Origin: Fallopia convolvulus
Taxonomy: Eukaryota; Streptophyta; Magnoliopsida; Caryophyllales; Polygonaceae
NCBI GenBank assembly: GCA_964016875.1
Contig: OZ024724.1
Location: 38,215,786 to 38,279,785 of the forward strand
Length of the DNA stretch: 64,000 bases
Direction: 5' to 3'
The notes beneath the pieces were generated by a model. That model was not told the origin of the DNA, did no database searches, and saw nothing but the letters and a program-made list of their open reading frames with translations. The first letter of the stretch is position 1. Each line of letters starts with the position of its first letter. Shown here piece after piece: positions 45,529 to 56,518 of this stretch. The translations under genes and the position numbers were made by a program.

Positions 45529-46696
45529 AGAAGTAATCCTACAAAAATCATCTTTTGCGTCGTCATCGAATCCCAGGAGGCATGTGTAAGGCTCCTCCAC
45601 ACTTTAATCACCTGCGCACGGGTGAAAACCTACTTACTCCCAAGAGGCCTGCGCGGAGACGGTATAGGGCGAAAACATAACCCTGGCCGACGCACTGGTG
45701 AAGCAAATCGGCCATTTGGCGTCTCCCAAGCCGGCGCCATGCGCAAGGTCTCCTTACTTCGCCGAAGGCCTCGCTCGCCGGATCTACTGCATATAGCCCC
45801 ACCTGTCCACCACCAACGCCTTCTACTCCAACCTTGATGTGATCCGGTCCTAGACCTAGATCGATCAAGGCGAACCTGAGTTTACCTAAGTCGTGGCGTC
45901 CCCCTTGTCACGACGATCCCTGTCGAAGAACCCACGCCGCGCCACTAGAAGAGCAACCTCCACGGGAGCGGGCTGTGTGCCCGGGAGCGCGCCCGCGCTC
46001 CCCTTGTCCGTGACGCGTCGGGGCCGCAGCAAGGCGACACCTCCGGGCGCGGGCTGGACGCCTCCTCTGGGTTAGACCGCGCTCCGGCCGACGGTGTATC
46101 CGAGTCGTTCACAAGGTTTCCGAGGCTTCAAGTCTTCGGGTTTCTATCTTAATTATATTGTCGGGGTTTTTAAGTGAAACAATTACTTTATTTAGTATTA
46201 TTTTCAATTTCGTCATTTATTTTAATTAATGAGATGGGTTGGCCTTGCATGCTTGAGCCTATCTTCATTAGGGTTTTTAGGTTACACCTAGTTTTCTATT
46301 TAAGTTGTCAGACTTTCATACTTTCAGTTTTACCCTTGAATGAATTGAATTGCCTTTGTTGAATCGAGTTTCTCTTCCCTAGGCATCAGGCGTAAGATCC
46401 TTCTAAACCTTCTTCCAAACGCCCTACAATCCTTCTGTGATTTCGTTTGACGGGATCAATTCCACATCGAGACGCCGCTAGACCCTAGTGAGGTACCACA
46501 CAATCACGACTCGCGCGTCCCTGTGTGTCGTTACCTCGCTTGCTTCCGCGCCATTGTTCTTTCGAGATCGAGACGGGATTCAAACTCACTTCTACATAAA
46601 CCTACATTACTTCGTTATGCAGGATTACTTCGTTCTGCAGGATTACAACACTCAGGCGACACCTCCGGGCGCGGGCTGGACGCCTACAGAAGTAAT
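45529..46696. mobile_element. Unclassified GC-rich insertion bounded by GAAGTAATC
   Basis: GAAGTAATC occurs at 45529-45537 and 46688-46696, which could be a 9-bp target duplication. GAAGTAATCCTACA at the left has inverted partners GCAGGATTACTTC and GCAGGATTAC near 46618-46645. A ~33-bp direct repeat (GGCGACACCTCCGGGCGCGG plus GCTGGACGCCT) lies at about 46032 and 46653. 45540-46110 is much richer in GC than its surroundings and is open in several frames, none recognised. Confidence 0.4.
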
Positions 46697-47327
46697 CTGA
46701 GCCATTGGATCATTGGATCTGACGGCTGACAACTCTCCTTACGTTTCATGTTAAGGGTTGGTTTCATAAACTCACCTAATTAATAGCTAATTATGTAACT
46801 ATATAATCTTTTCAATATCTTATGATCTAATCTGGTAGTATTCTTTTTTGTAATTATGTATGGTCTTTTCGTATCCATTTCTTCTAATTAAACAGAAGTT
46901 CGTTAATGAATATGGTGAAGAAGAATATTTTCTGATCACATACTAATTATTATTTTTAAATTATAAGTAACTCTCGGAATTTTGTACAACCAAACGGTTT
47001 TCGTACGTAGATTATTCCTCCTTCCCTCCCTTCAACTGATTGTTTTGTAATCCTCATTACAAAAAAAACCATTTGGACTTTATACTGTAAATAGCGCGAT
47101 CTCACTCAGAGATCAAGCACATCGAATCTAGATATAGGAAAAGATTCCTAACCCGGAGAGGTTTTTCGATCCTTTAAATCGTATTATTATCTTTCTATAT
47201 ATAGTAAACAATTGTTCGGCATGATCATATTTTACCGATGTGGGAAGACATTCAATTTGGGAATCCTCCATTTGAAGTTATATTACAGGCCTACGTGAAC
47301 ACATGTATGAGAATGGATGTCGGCAAG
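46697..47327. other. Non-coding stretch
   Basis: AT-rich, no repeat or gene recognised. It begins with a CCATTGGATCATTGGATCTG duplication typical of transposon ends and leads into the Athila-like 5' LTR. Confidence 0.4.
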
Positions 47328-48510
47328 TGATACGCTGGTTTTAGTACAGCGTAATTCTGTATTTTTATTAGGATTTCTGAGTGTTTTAGGCTAGATTAGG
47401 GTGTTTAATTGTAATATCAGAAAAAACCTACAGTTGAAGATTTGGAAGACAAAAGTCGTAATTCGAGCTAAAGAGTCTACAGAATCAAGGCCACTAACCG
47501 AGCCCGCGGTGGCGAGGAAGAATTGAAGAATCCGGGGGCGAGGCAAGCTGGACCCGCGAACGAGGTTTAGAATCGCGCTCGCTGTTCGAGGTGATTACGC
47601 GATCGAGGAGGATTGACTGAACCGCGCTCGCGGATGGCGGATTTTCTGAGGCGCCGACTTCGTCTTGTTTTATCTTTTATCTATATTTTATATTTTTAGG
47701 TTTCCGATATTATTTCGACTATTTAAACTTAGTTTCGTTTTCAGTTTGAGAGTTCCACAATTTAGAGACTACTTTTCAGTTTAACCTAGTTTTTAGTTTT
47801 ATTTTGGAGAACTAATTTCCCTTGGAGTTTGTTTGATCAAGGAAGCCTTTTCATGTAATTTGTGAGATTTTGGTAACTTGTCTATCCCTTGGTTAATATC
47901 AAAACTCTTGTTTTTATTTATATGATCTATGTTTGATTTGATAAGCGTGATCAACTTGTTTGATTGACTTAGATCTACTGTTTGGATTAGGTTTGATTGT
48001 TGTTTGTGCAATCTTATTTATCCTTGAAACAACTCTTTTCTAGGACCGTGGACTAGAATTGAGAAAGAGTGTGTGTGATTGTTATTTTATGCATGAGACT
48101 CGTAGCTTGATTGCATGATTTGATATCCTTCTGTCCTTAATACTTTGCATGATTTGAATTAAGCGTTCTTGTTCATATCATAATTTTGCTTGGACTGTGG
48201 ACAAGCGGAAATCTTTTATAAGCATTGGAATTAACCTGGGAATTAATAGAAAAGTGGATGAATTGTTGATCGAATGATTAAAAATGTGGAATTGATTGAA
48301 TAAACTCTGCTTTCCTTCCATTGATTTAATCCCAAATATTATTTGCTTGTTTGTCTGTTTGCTTAAACTTCAAAAACAACTGTCTTGTTTCCTGCTGATT
48401 ATTCAGAATCCCGATTCTCTTGTGTTCGACCCCTTGCTTGCTTACTATACTAATTAGTAAAATAGGGTTATTTATTTTTGATCTTGGCAACAATGACTTT
48501 AGCCGAGTCA
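47328..48510 (+). repeat. 5' LTR of Athila-like element
   Basis: Starts TGATACGCTGGTTTTAGTAC and ends GCCGAGTCA. It is shorter than the 3' LTR mainly because the latter has an additional ~25 bp near 54358 containing GTGCCCTCGGCC. Confidence 0.85.
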
Positions 48511-48515
48511 AATTT

Positions 48516-48533
48516 TGGCGTCGTTGCTGGGGA
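48516..48533 (+). other. Primer-binding site of Athila type
   Basis: TGGCGTCGTTGCTGGGGA, close to TGGCGCCGTTGCCGGGGA, after an AATTT spacer. Confidence 0.88.
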
Positions 48534-48683
48534 ATCGGTTTTTAATTTTTTGATAAATCGGCGTTTTTGACGACCCACGCTCGCGGTCAACATCCGCGCC
48601 CGTGGCTGATCCGCGCCCTCAGATTGATTCCGCGCTCGCGGTTCGGTTCGTCCAAAACCCCCGAATTGGTAAGAACCTATCTT

Positions 48684-50445
48684 ATGGTTCTTAACCGTTC
48701 TACTGATAATTCGCCAATTGTTCCTTTTGATCCAAAAATTACCAAGACTCTGAGACAGTTGAGACGTCAAGTTCAAGCTCAAGTGCTAGGCATACAGTTT
48801 GATCCAGTTTCTTCTTCTTCCTCTTCTGATTCAGAGGTTGAAGAGCAGTTATTAACCATGGCAGATCGCACTATTAGGCAACTAATTGCACCTAATTTAG
48901 AGCAACAACAGCTTGGTCTTCAATTTCTTGCCCTGGGAGAAGGAGTGAAATTTGAGCTTAAATCTAGTCTTCTCCATTATTTGCCTAAGTTCCATGGATT
49001 AAGTGGGGAGGACCCGAATAAACACCTTGCAGAGTTCCATTCTGTCTGTCTAGGGATGAAGCCGACTGATGTGACTGAAGATCAGTTGATGTTGAGGGCT
49101 TTTCAATTTTCTTTGGCCGATGCAGCTAAGGAATGGTATCTATACTTAGCACTTGAGACGATTACTACCTGGGCTCAGATGAAGGGTGCTTTTCTGGAGA
49201 AATATTTCCCTGCTGCCAAGCAAACATCTATTAAGAAGCAGTTGAGCAGCCTAAAGCAGGGAGATGATGAGAACTTGTATGAGTACTATGAGCGTTACAA
49301 GACTAGTTGTCCTTACCATGGCTATTCTGATAAAGACCTGATTTGTTATATTATTGAGGGTCTCTGTGATGTTGATAGGCGCCTGATGAATGCTTCCTGT
49401 GGAGGTTCTTATGAGAATCTCACTCGTAGGCAGGCGTTTGAGAAGTTGGAAACAATAGCTGAACAATCCAAAAACCAGAGGAAGAGGTCCAACAGTAGGT
49501 CTGTCAATTCTATTAATGATTCCCTGAATGCTGAAGTAAGTGAGTTAAAAGCTATGATGAAGCAACTGTTGGTGGTCAATGGAGCTTCAAGTTCAGGGCT
49601 TGTGGAATCTGTGGTGAATCTAGTCATCCTTCTGATGCATGCCCTATCATGCAAGAGCCAGCAGCTGATGTGAATGCTATAGGGAACTATGAGCACAGGC
49701 CCCAGAATGACCCATACTCGAACACCTATAATCCGGGTGGGCAAACCATCCTAACTTTAGGTGGAATCAACAACCGCAACAATCTTTTCCACCACAGGGA
49801 GGTCAGCTCAACTATGTTCGCATGCCTAATTATGTGCTAAGGCCCCAGGTTCCCCATGAAAATCCAGCCATTATCAATCAGTTAATGAAGAAGAATCAAG
49901 AGACTAAGGCTGCAGTGAAAAACCTAGAGAGTCAATAAAGTCAAATTGCAACCATTCTGAACCGTCTAGAAGCTAAGGACTCGGGAAAACTTCCATCTCA
50001 AATCATTAACCCGAGAGAGAATGTGAGTGCAATTACATTAAGGAGTGGGAAGGAGCTGAATATTGAAATTCCAGCCAGCGGAAACCAACCGAGCTCGCCG
50101 GAGGACAGTTCCGATCGCGGCACAGAAATCGAAGCAAAAACTATGATTCAGCAAGAAACCGCGAGCGAGGATTCCAACCGCGCTCGCGGATCAGCCGCTC
50201 CCGCGGTTCCCCATCCGCGCTCACGAATCGCCCCACTGACAGAATCTGACAATTACGTCAGGCCTTCGTTTCCTCCCATGGCTTCACAAAAACCCGCTCC
50301 ACCATTTCCTGAGGCACTGAAGGACACCAGGAGGCCTGCCAATGACAAGGAAATTTTTGAAACCTTCTCCAAGTGTGAGGTAAATGTCCCTTTACTTAAA
50401 CTTGTTCAAAGTATTCCTCGTTTTGCTAAATTTCTGAAAGAATAA
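48684..50445 (+). pseudogene. gag: Athila/Tat-type gag, frameshifted
   Basis: The likely start is ATG at 48684 (MVLNRSTDNSPIV), although the frame is open further upstream to 48567. The retrotrans_gag block includes FHGLSGEDPNKHLAEFHSVC, FQFSLADAAKEWYLYL and FLEKYFPAAKQ (48990-49230). The zinc knuckle CGICGESSHPSDACP (49603-49647) is readable only after a frameshift around 49600; a second shift occurs near 49735. A TAA lies near 49936. The C-terminal hallmark SAITLRSGKEL is at 50024. Between 50085 and 50225 the coding sequence contains several copies of the GC-rich motif, translated as Arg/Ala-rich text. TAA at 50443 ends the frame just before the protease, in the same frame. Confidence 0.88.
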
Positions 50446-50961
50446 TGTAGTATAAAGAGGAAACAAAACGAGAAGGGGAAGGTTACAAAAGTTAATCTTG
50501 TTGAAAATACTGAAAATGTATCTTCCATGCTTCAAAGGCAATTGCCTAAGAAGTATGGAGATCCAGGGAGGTTTACCGTTTCCGTTACAAATGGTGAGGC
50601 CAAAATTGAGCATTCTATGCTTGATCTAGGTGCATCTATTAATGTCATGCCACTGAGCATATATGAGAGGTTAGGTCTAGGGCCATTACAGGATTCGAAT
50701 ATTACTATTGAACTGGCTGACCACTCTAATGTGCATCCAAAAGAATTGGTGGAAGATGTTTTAATGCAGGTGGATAGCTTAATTTTTCCGACGGACTTTT
50801 ATGTCATAGAGATCGGTAAGGGGAGATACGACCCAGTTTTGTTGTTAGGTCGTCCATTTATGAAGACGGTGAGCGCCATAATTGATGTTTCAAAGGGCCT
50901 ATTATCTATGGCACATGAAGGGAAAAAGGTCCAATTCCAAATTGATGATGATCCATTCTGA
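50446..50961 (+). CDS. Athila/Tat-type retroviral aspartic protease domain
   Basis: The frame continues that of gag after one TAA and reads SMLQRQLPKKYGDPGRFTV, then the active site MLDLGASINVMP (about 50620-50655), the flap-region ELADHSNVHPKEL, and LLGRPFMKTVSAIIDV with the conserved (I/L)LGRPF. It stops at 50961 after QIDDDPF. In autonomous relatives RT follows; here the sequence goes to CGTCGGGCCAAACGACGTTA and GGCAACCCGAGG, a junction known from non-autonomous Athila/Tat-like elements. Confidence 0.85.
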   Translation, partial: CSIKRKQNEKGKVTKVNLVENTENVSSMLQRQLPKKYGDPGRFTVSVTNGEAKIEHSMLDLGASINVMPLSIYERLGLGPLQDSNITIELADHSNVHPKELVEDVLMQVDSLIFPTDFYVIEIGKGRYDPVLLLGRPFMKTVSAIIDVSKGLLSMAHEGKKVQFQIDDDPF

Positions 50962-51267
50962 GCATAAGAGACGTCGGGCCAAACGACGTTAAAAAAAGGC
51001 GTTGCTCGGTAGGCAACCCGAGGTAAGTTTTTCTTTTCTTTAATTTTTGTCTTTTTAGTTTAGTTTTAGTTTTAGCTTTATTTTGGTTTTGTCAGGCTAA
51101 CTTGCAGGTATAATATTTTCATCTCGAACACAGCGCTAGCCGAGGCGAGGAACTGAGCTCGCGGCTCGAGCCGCGCCCGCGGCCTCGATCCGCGCTCGTG
51201 GATCTGCCTTGACGAAATTAATTTCCATTTTTTCCAGAAAAATAAAAAAATAAAAAATAATAAAAAT
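50962..51267 (+). other. Linker between protease and minisatellite
   Basis: Contains the AACGACGTTA inverted repeat, GGCAACCCGAGG, a T-rich stretch and a cluster of GC-rich motifs at 51128-51205. Confidence 0.6.
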
Positions 51268-51580
51268 AAAAGGCTTTCGGGTGAAACCCCCGAAATAAAA
51301 GGCTTTCAAGTGAAACCCCTGAAATAAAAGGCTTTCAGGTGAAACCCCTGAAATAAAAGGCTTTCAGGTGAAACCCCTGAAATAAAAGGCTTTCAGGTGA
51401 AACCCTTGAAATAACAGACTTTCGGGTGAAACCCTTGAAATAAAAGGCTTTCAGGTGAAACCCCTGAAATAAAAGGCTTTCGGGTGAAACCCCCGAAATA
51501 AAAGGCTTTCAGGTGAAACCCCTGAAATAACAGGCTTTCATGTGAAACCCTTGAAATAAAATGTTTTCGGGTGAAACCCC
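51268..51580. repeat. 29-bp minisatellite, eleven copies, with paired hairpin arms
   Basis: The unit is AAATAAAA plus GGCTTTCAGGTGAAACCCCTG. Each unit can fold TTTCAGG against CCTGAAA. Copies with TTTCGGG (units 1 and 8) have CCCGAAA at the partner arm, i.e. paired changes; unit 6 breaks the rule. Confidence 0.92.
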
Positions 51581-52221
51581 CCACCCCACCCGGAAAAGCC
51601 TGAACCAGTACAAACCCGATCCCAAAACTAAATACAAAATTTCCTCCTCAAATCACCCTACCTACCCCTTGTCTTCCTCCTCACCCCCTTAACCTTTCCT
51701 TCACATTACCCTCCTCCTCATTCCCAAAATTCCATACTCCACAAAAACAAACCACCAGCATTTCCACCTCGCGTCACCACTGCATTCGTGCCCACTGTAG
51801 CACCTGTAGCCGCGTCCCAAATCCGTGCTCACGGATCGCTGTCCATCCCAGTTCGTGGTCGGAGGACGGAAGTCAAGTTTGAAGCTTGAAGTTTTGAGCA
51901 AGTATTTTTCCAGATCTATACGGCTAGTTGCTCTTCTAAGCCATTGGAGTTTGATTTTTGCCTTTTTGGAGTCGGATTTGTGTTGCTTTAGACAATATTG
52001 AGGAGATTCTGTCGTTCACCATTGTCGCAAAATCTGAGATCTGGTTTTCGCCTCAATCCGCGCCCGCGGATTTATTTTTCCCAGTTCGCGCTCGCCGTTG
52101 AATTCCTCGCTCGCGGATTTGCCATATTCTGTCCGCGACCTCTTTTTCGATCCTCGCCCTCGGTTTTTAGCAAGTTTCCGGGTAATTCCTTCTCATTCAG
52201 ATTTGTTTTGCTTATTCAGTT
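51581..52221 (+). other. Leader of the ATHILA-ORF-like region
   Basis: Pyrimidine-rich, with GC-rich motif copies at 51805-51845 and 52040-52165. No coding region. Confidence 0.55.
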
Positions 52222-53455
52222 ATGGTGTATTATGGTTTACAGCATCTGACTGAGGGGCAGAGGGAGCTGTGGGATAAGTATGAGGATAGGGAGTTTGCCA
52301 GTACTAAATTCTTTGATGTCCCTACACTGCTAGACTTGGGATTTAGGGAGTGTACAGAGCGATTGCTTGAGACTGGGGGTTTGGGTAGTTTTAGTACTTA
52401 TCTATGCCTACCTACAGAGGCCTGACCATAGAGTTTCTGTCCACTTTTTGCTTTTCTGATGGGGTTTTGAGCTTTCATGCATGTGATAGATTATGTAGTA
52501 TGACCCGTGGGGAGGCTTATCTTAGCTTTGGGATCACTTCACCACCTACTGATGGGTGGAAGACTATTTTGACTGATGCTACATTTTTTTATTTCTGGCA
52601 TACTCTTACTGGCTCCCCTTTTAACACTCGGTCTGGGGAGACAAACAGTAAGATTCCCCACCCTTGTGTCCGTCTGTGTCACAAGGTCCTAGTCATGGCA
52701 TTTCTAGGGCAGGGAGAGCCGAAAAAGGTGCTTGCACGTGATATGAGGATTATTAGATGCTTGTTCCCTTTTCCGTCTTAGTGCCCAGATTGGTTTGGAT
52801 TATTTGTTGCATTTGCTAGGAAGTATCCCAGGAGCAGTGGGCAGATAGGTTTGGGTGGTATGGTTACTCTCTTAGCCACCAGATTTGTTATTATAGAGCA
52901 AATTGAGGCCCGAAATGGTGGACATTTGACTAATGGGTACAGATATACGCATCAGGCGTTAGTTAGGGCCAGTTGTTTGAGAGGCTCAGTAGAGGGAGGT
53001 TGGACTTGGTTACATGGGCACCCTGCTACAGAATTTTTGCATTTACATGCAGCTCTACAGTATGGAAATACTATATATTCATTTCATTTACAACCTGATG
53101 TAGACGCCCCTGTAGAGGATGTTGGAGAGGATTATGAGGATGATGGTGGAGGTTGGGATGAGCAGGCTGAGGCATTTTATTCTAGGTTGGGATGAGCAGG
53201 TTGGGATGGGCTCCTGGTCCACATTCTGCGGCTGGTTGGGGTGTACCTAACCCAACTACTCATGCATCCACTTCTGCTTTTACTTCTGTTTCCTCTAGTT
53301 TGCCCTGGACTGATGGTATGAGTTTTGAGGAGCGTATGTTGAGTGGGATGCAGCATTTATCTGTTCGGTATGATGCTTTATCAGTACGCCAGGATGCTAT
53401 GGCTCGATCATTCGAGGCATTCTATGAGCATCAGAGGCAGGCAGCTCTTTTCTAG
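52222..53455 (+). pseudogene. ATHILA-ORF-like protein, broken
   Basis: From ATG at 52222: HLTEGQRELWDKYEDREFAS, then DVPTLLDLGFRECTERLLET. After a 1-bp shift near 52405 it continues YRGLTIEFLSTFCF, SFGITSPPTDGW, and ends at TAG 52779. A third block from 52782 reads IGLGGMVTLLATRFVIIE...TNGYRYTHQALV and GWTWLHGHPATEFLHLHAAL. An acidic tail and a final QHLSVRYDALSVRQDAMARSFEAFYEHQ heptad-like segment follow near 53350-53450. The pattern resembles the ATHILA ORF-1 family and the Transposase_32 domain. The reading frame is broken at three places. Function unknown. Confidence 0.65.
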
Positions 53456-54182
53456 CAGACACAGTGGTCAGGTTATCCATCTTTTTCTCCACCAAATCAA
53501 CAGTGAGTCTTCTGATTCCCTCTCTCTATACTTGGTCCTTTATTTCTTAGCTTCAGGGACAACGAAGGATTTAACTATGGGGGAGGGGATTCACTGTTAT
53601 ATTTTTATTATATGTACAGTTTCTATTTCTATCATTTGATTCAGTATTTTGAATTAAAAAATGAAAAAAATGAAAAAAGCCATAAAAATATGAAAAAAGG
53701 AATATAAAATCATGGGATGAGTTGAAAACCTGAAAGGGCGGCTCAGGTAATACGCAGGTAACCCGGACCAGCATTAGGCTGGGGTAATAAGAGATTTATG
53801 AGAGATGTGAGTATATGTGAGCACACCTAAGAAAAATGAAAAGAGTGATTAGGTGAAAACCCGAAAGGGCGCCTAAGTAGAATGAGTGGTAAAATCATAG
53901 TGTTTAGGATTCATATTCTACTTTGGGGCTTGGGGATTACACTTTAGATGTCGGGTAGATCCTAGGACGCTCTACACTTTTTAGAGCTTGAGTGCTATAT
54001 CTTGTATGTGTGAGGTGTGTGATTTGAGCTTTCATGTCTTTTGCTCATTATTTCTCTACTTGGGTTCGGGTTGTGAGTTGAGAGTTAGATTTTTTTCATA
54101 TTTCTCTTTACTTCCTATGGATCTTTGATAGGATTATTGTTAGATGTAATTTTGAGCTTACTCGAGGACGAGCAAGATCTAA
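53456..54182 (+). other. 3' untranslated region of the Athila-like element
   Basis: Contains GGTGAAAACCYGAAAGGGCG twice (53724 and 53852), a feature seen in Athila-type 3' regions, an A-rich stretch at 53655-53705 and TTACTCGAGGACGAGCAAG at 54158, just before the polypurine tract. Confidence 0.6.
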
Positions 54183-54195
54183 GTATGGGGGAATT

Positions 54196-55408
54196 TGTTA
54201 CGCTGGTTTTAGTACAGCGTAATTCTGTATTTCTATCAGGATTTCTGAGGGTTTTAGGCTAGATTAGGGTGTTTAATTGTAATATCAGCAAAAGCCTACA
54301 GTTGAAGATTTGGAAGACAAAAGTCCTAATTCGAGCTAAAGAATCTACAGAGTCAAGCACCGTGCCCTCGGCCACTAATCGAGCCCGCGGTGCCGAGAAA
54401 GAATTGAAGAATCCGAGGGCGAGGCAAGCTGGACCCGCGGACGAGGTTTAGAACCGCGCTCGTAGTTCGAGGTGATTCCCCGGCCGAGGAAGATTGACTG
54501 ATCCGCGCTCGAGGTTTGGATCCGCGCTCACAGATGGCGGATTTTCCGAGTCGCCGACTTCGTCTTATTTTATATTTTATCTATATTTTATATTTTTAGG
54601 TTTCGGATTTTATTTCGACTATTTAAGCTTAGTTTCGTTTTTAGTTTGAGGGTTCCACAATTTAGAGACTACTTTTCAGTTTAACCTAGTTTTTAGTTTT
54701 ATTATGGAGAACTAATTTCCCTTGGAGTTTGTTTGATCAAGGAGGCCTTTTTATGTAATTTGTGAGATTTTGGTAACTTTTCTATCCCTTGGTTAATATC
54801 AAAACTCTTGTTTTTATTTATATGATCTATGTTTGATTTGAAAAGCCTGATCAACTTGTTTGATTGACTTAGATCTACTGTGTGGATTAGGTTTGATTGT
54901 TGTCTGTGCAATCTTATTTATCCTTGAAACAACTCTTTTCTAGGACCGTGGACTAGAATTGAGAAAGAGTGTTTGATTGTTATTTTATGCATGAGACTCG
55001 TAGCTTGATTGCATGATTTGATATCCTTCTGTCCTTAATACTTTGCATGATTTGAATTAAGCGTTCTTGTTCATATCATAATTTCGCTTGGACCTTAGAC
55101 AAGCGGAAATCTTTTATAAGCATTGGAATTAACCTGGGAATTAATAGAAAAGTGGATGAATTTATGATCAAATGATTAAAAAGGTGGAATTGATTGAATA
55201 AACTCTGCTTTCCTTCCATTGATTTAATCCCAAATATTATTTGCTTGTTTGTTTGTTTGCTTAAACTTCAAAAAAACCCAGTCTTGTTTCCTGCTTATTA
55301 TTCGAAATCCCGATTCTCTTGGGTTCGACCCCTTGCTTGCTTACTATACTAGTTAGTAGAATAGGGTTATTTATTTTTGATCTTGGTAACAACGACTTTA
55401 GCCGAGCA
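54196..55408 (+). repeat. 3' LTR of Athila-like element
   Basis: Begins TGTTACGCTGGTTTTAGTAC; the end is GCCGA or GCCGAGCA. Very similar to the 5' LTR. Confidence 0.85.
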
Positions 55409-55710
55409 ATCTATTTTACAATAAAATATTGATGAAGAAAGAGCAATCTATTTTACAGACACTAATAATATGGTTGGTTGGGCTAATATTGTCCATCTAA
55501 ATCTGTGAAGTTAAATTTCCTTGTATGATATGTATGGTTGACTTGTGTAGCTTTCTCAAACGGAAGTCAAGTTCTTTTTTTTATTCTGATTCGGTCGTCG
55601 ACTTTGTTAGTTAGGTTGAACATCTTCATGATCTCGAATGAACATGCAAGTTCTAGAGGTTGTCACTTACTCTTCTACATATTTTGGGCTGTGTTTTTTT
55701 TTTTTTGCAG

Positions 55711-55794
55711 TACATAACTGATGATATCTTTAGGTCTAGCAAACCCAGTTCCAATCATCCAGCATTTTATGCGGAAGATCGTATCTTTGATGAG
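55711..55794 (+). pseudogene. Exon-like fragment of an unrecognised gene
   Basis: Between TTTTTTGCAG and GAG|GTAAAT, 28 codons are open (YITDDIFRSSKPSS...AEDRIFDE). Further exon-like pieces follow at about 55838-55935 (HVGIHLDEVKPEGVVEAIDR), 56233-56284 (TDLVDQSKVSALIQKIR) and 56340-56430, each next to splice-like sites. I do not recognise the protein. Confidence 0.35.
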
Positions 55795-56518
55795 GTAAAT
55801 TGGACGATGTTGTAAGTTGTAACTTTGGTTCATGCTAAACATGTCGGTATTCACCTGGATGAGGTTAAGCCAGAAGGAGTTGTGGAAGCCATAGATAGAG
55901 CGAATTGCTTATGTAGATTCTATAAATGTTAATAAGGTAAGTTCTTAATGGTGTTGTTACTCTGTTTATTGTTATACTGTTCTTGTGTCCTAGAAATGCT
56001 AGATGCTAGACCAGGTTGTGAAGTTCTATGTGCTGATTTTGCTGGCATGAAACACCAACAAAATAAAGGCACTTCGTGTTTTACACTCCACGGTAATATC
56101 TCAAATGATGATGGCTTTGTTCGTTTTTGTATATGCTGAATTTAATACTCTAGAACATGTACGACTTTGACTATAAATTAAGACAACTGTCATATTGTCC
56201 TAAAGGAAGGTTCACTTTTATAAATTCTCTAGACGGATCTTGTTGATCAGTCAAAAGTTTCTGCTCTCATTCAGAAAATAAGGGTTTGTTTTTCCTTCCT
56301 TTCTAATCCCCATGTACTTCATTTCAATCGTATATGACAAAGGTTTTTCACTCACTTATTTGCATCAAATGAGTTTGAGAAAGTTGACTTAGATTATGTT
56401 CTTGGAATTGGGGGCTTTAACTTGGAGAAGTAAGATCCTTTCTTATTTTGTCTCCATCCTCATTGTGGGATTAATTTGGAACTAATATTTATCATCTATA
56501 TATTTGTGTGTGTGTGGC

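Larger units (their letters stand above)
47328..55408 (+). mobile_element. Non-autonomous Athila-like Ty3/gypsy element
   Basis: 5' LTR 47328-48510, tRNA-Asp-type primer site 48516-48533, gag, aspartic protease, then no reverse transcriptase, RNase H or integrase. The 3' half holds a 29-bp minisatellite, an ATHILA-ORF-like region, a tract with AAAACCCGAAAGGGCG words, a polypurine tract (GTATGGGGGAATTT, 54183-54196) and the 3' LTR 54196-55408. Flanks are GCAAG on the left and possibly GCAAT on the right, an imperfect target duplication if the 3' LTR ends at GCCGA. Its GC-rich motif CCGCGCTCGCGG is scattered over LTRs, leader, gag and 3' region. Confidence 0.85.

Noticed and set aside
45608..45868. 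Bacterial-like gene in the GC-rich island
   Set aside because: Open in several frames because of high GC, with no recognised motif in any of them.
48567..48683. N-terminal extension of the Athila-like gag
   Set aside because: The frame is open but translates the GC-rich repeats of the leader; gag-like text begins at the ATG at 48684.
51268..51580. CRISPR-like array of 29-bp repeats
   Set aside because: There are no unique spacers; the units are directly tandem and lie inside a plant retroelement.
55408..55470. Long target duplication of the Athila-like element (AGCAATCTATTTTACA twice)
   Set aside because: Both copies lie on the right side of the element, so it is a local duplication, not a target site duplication.
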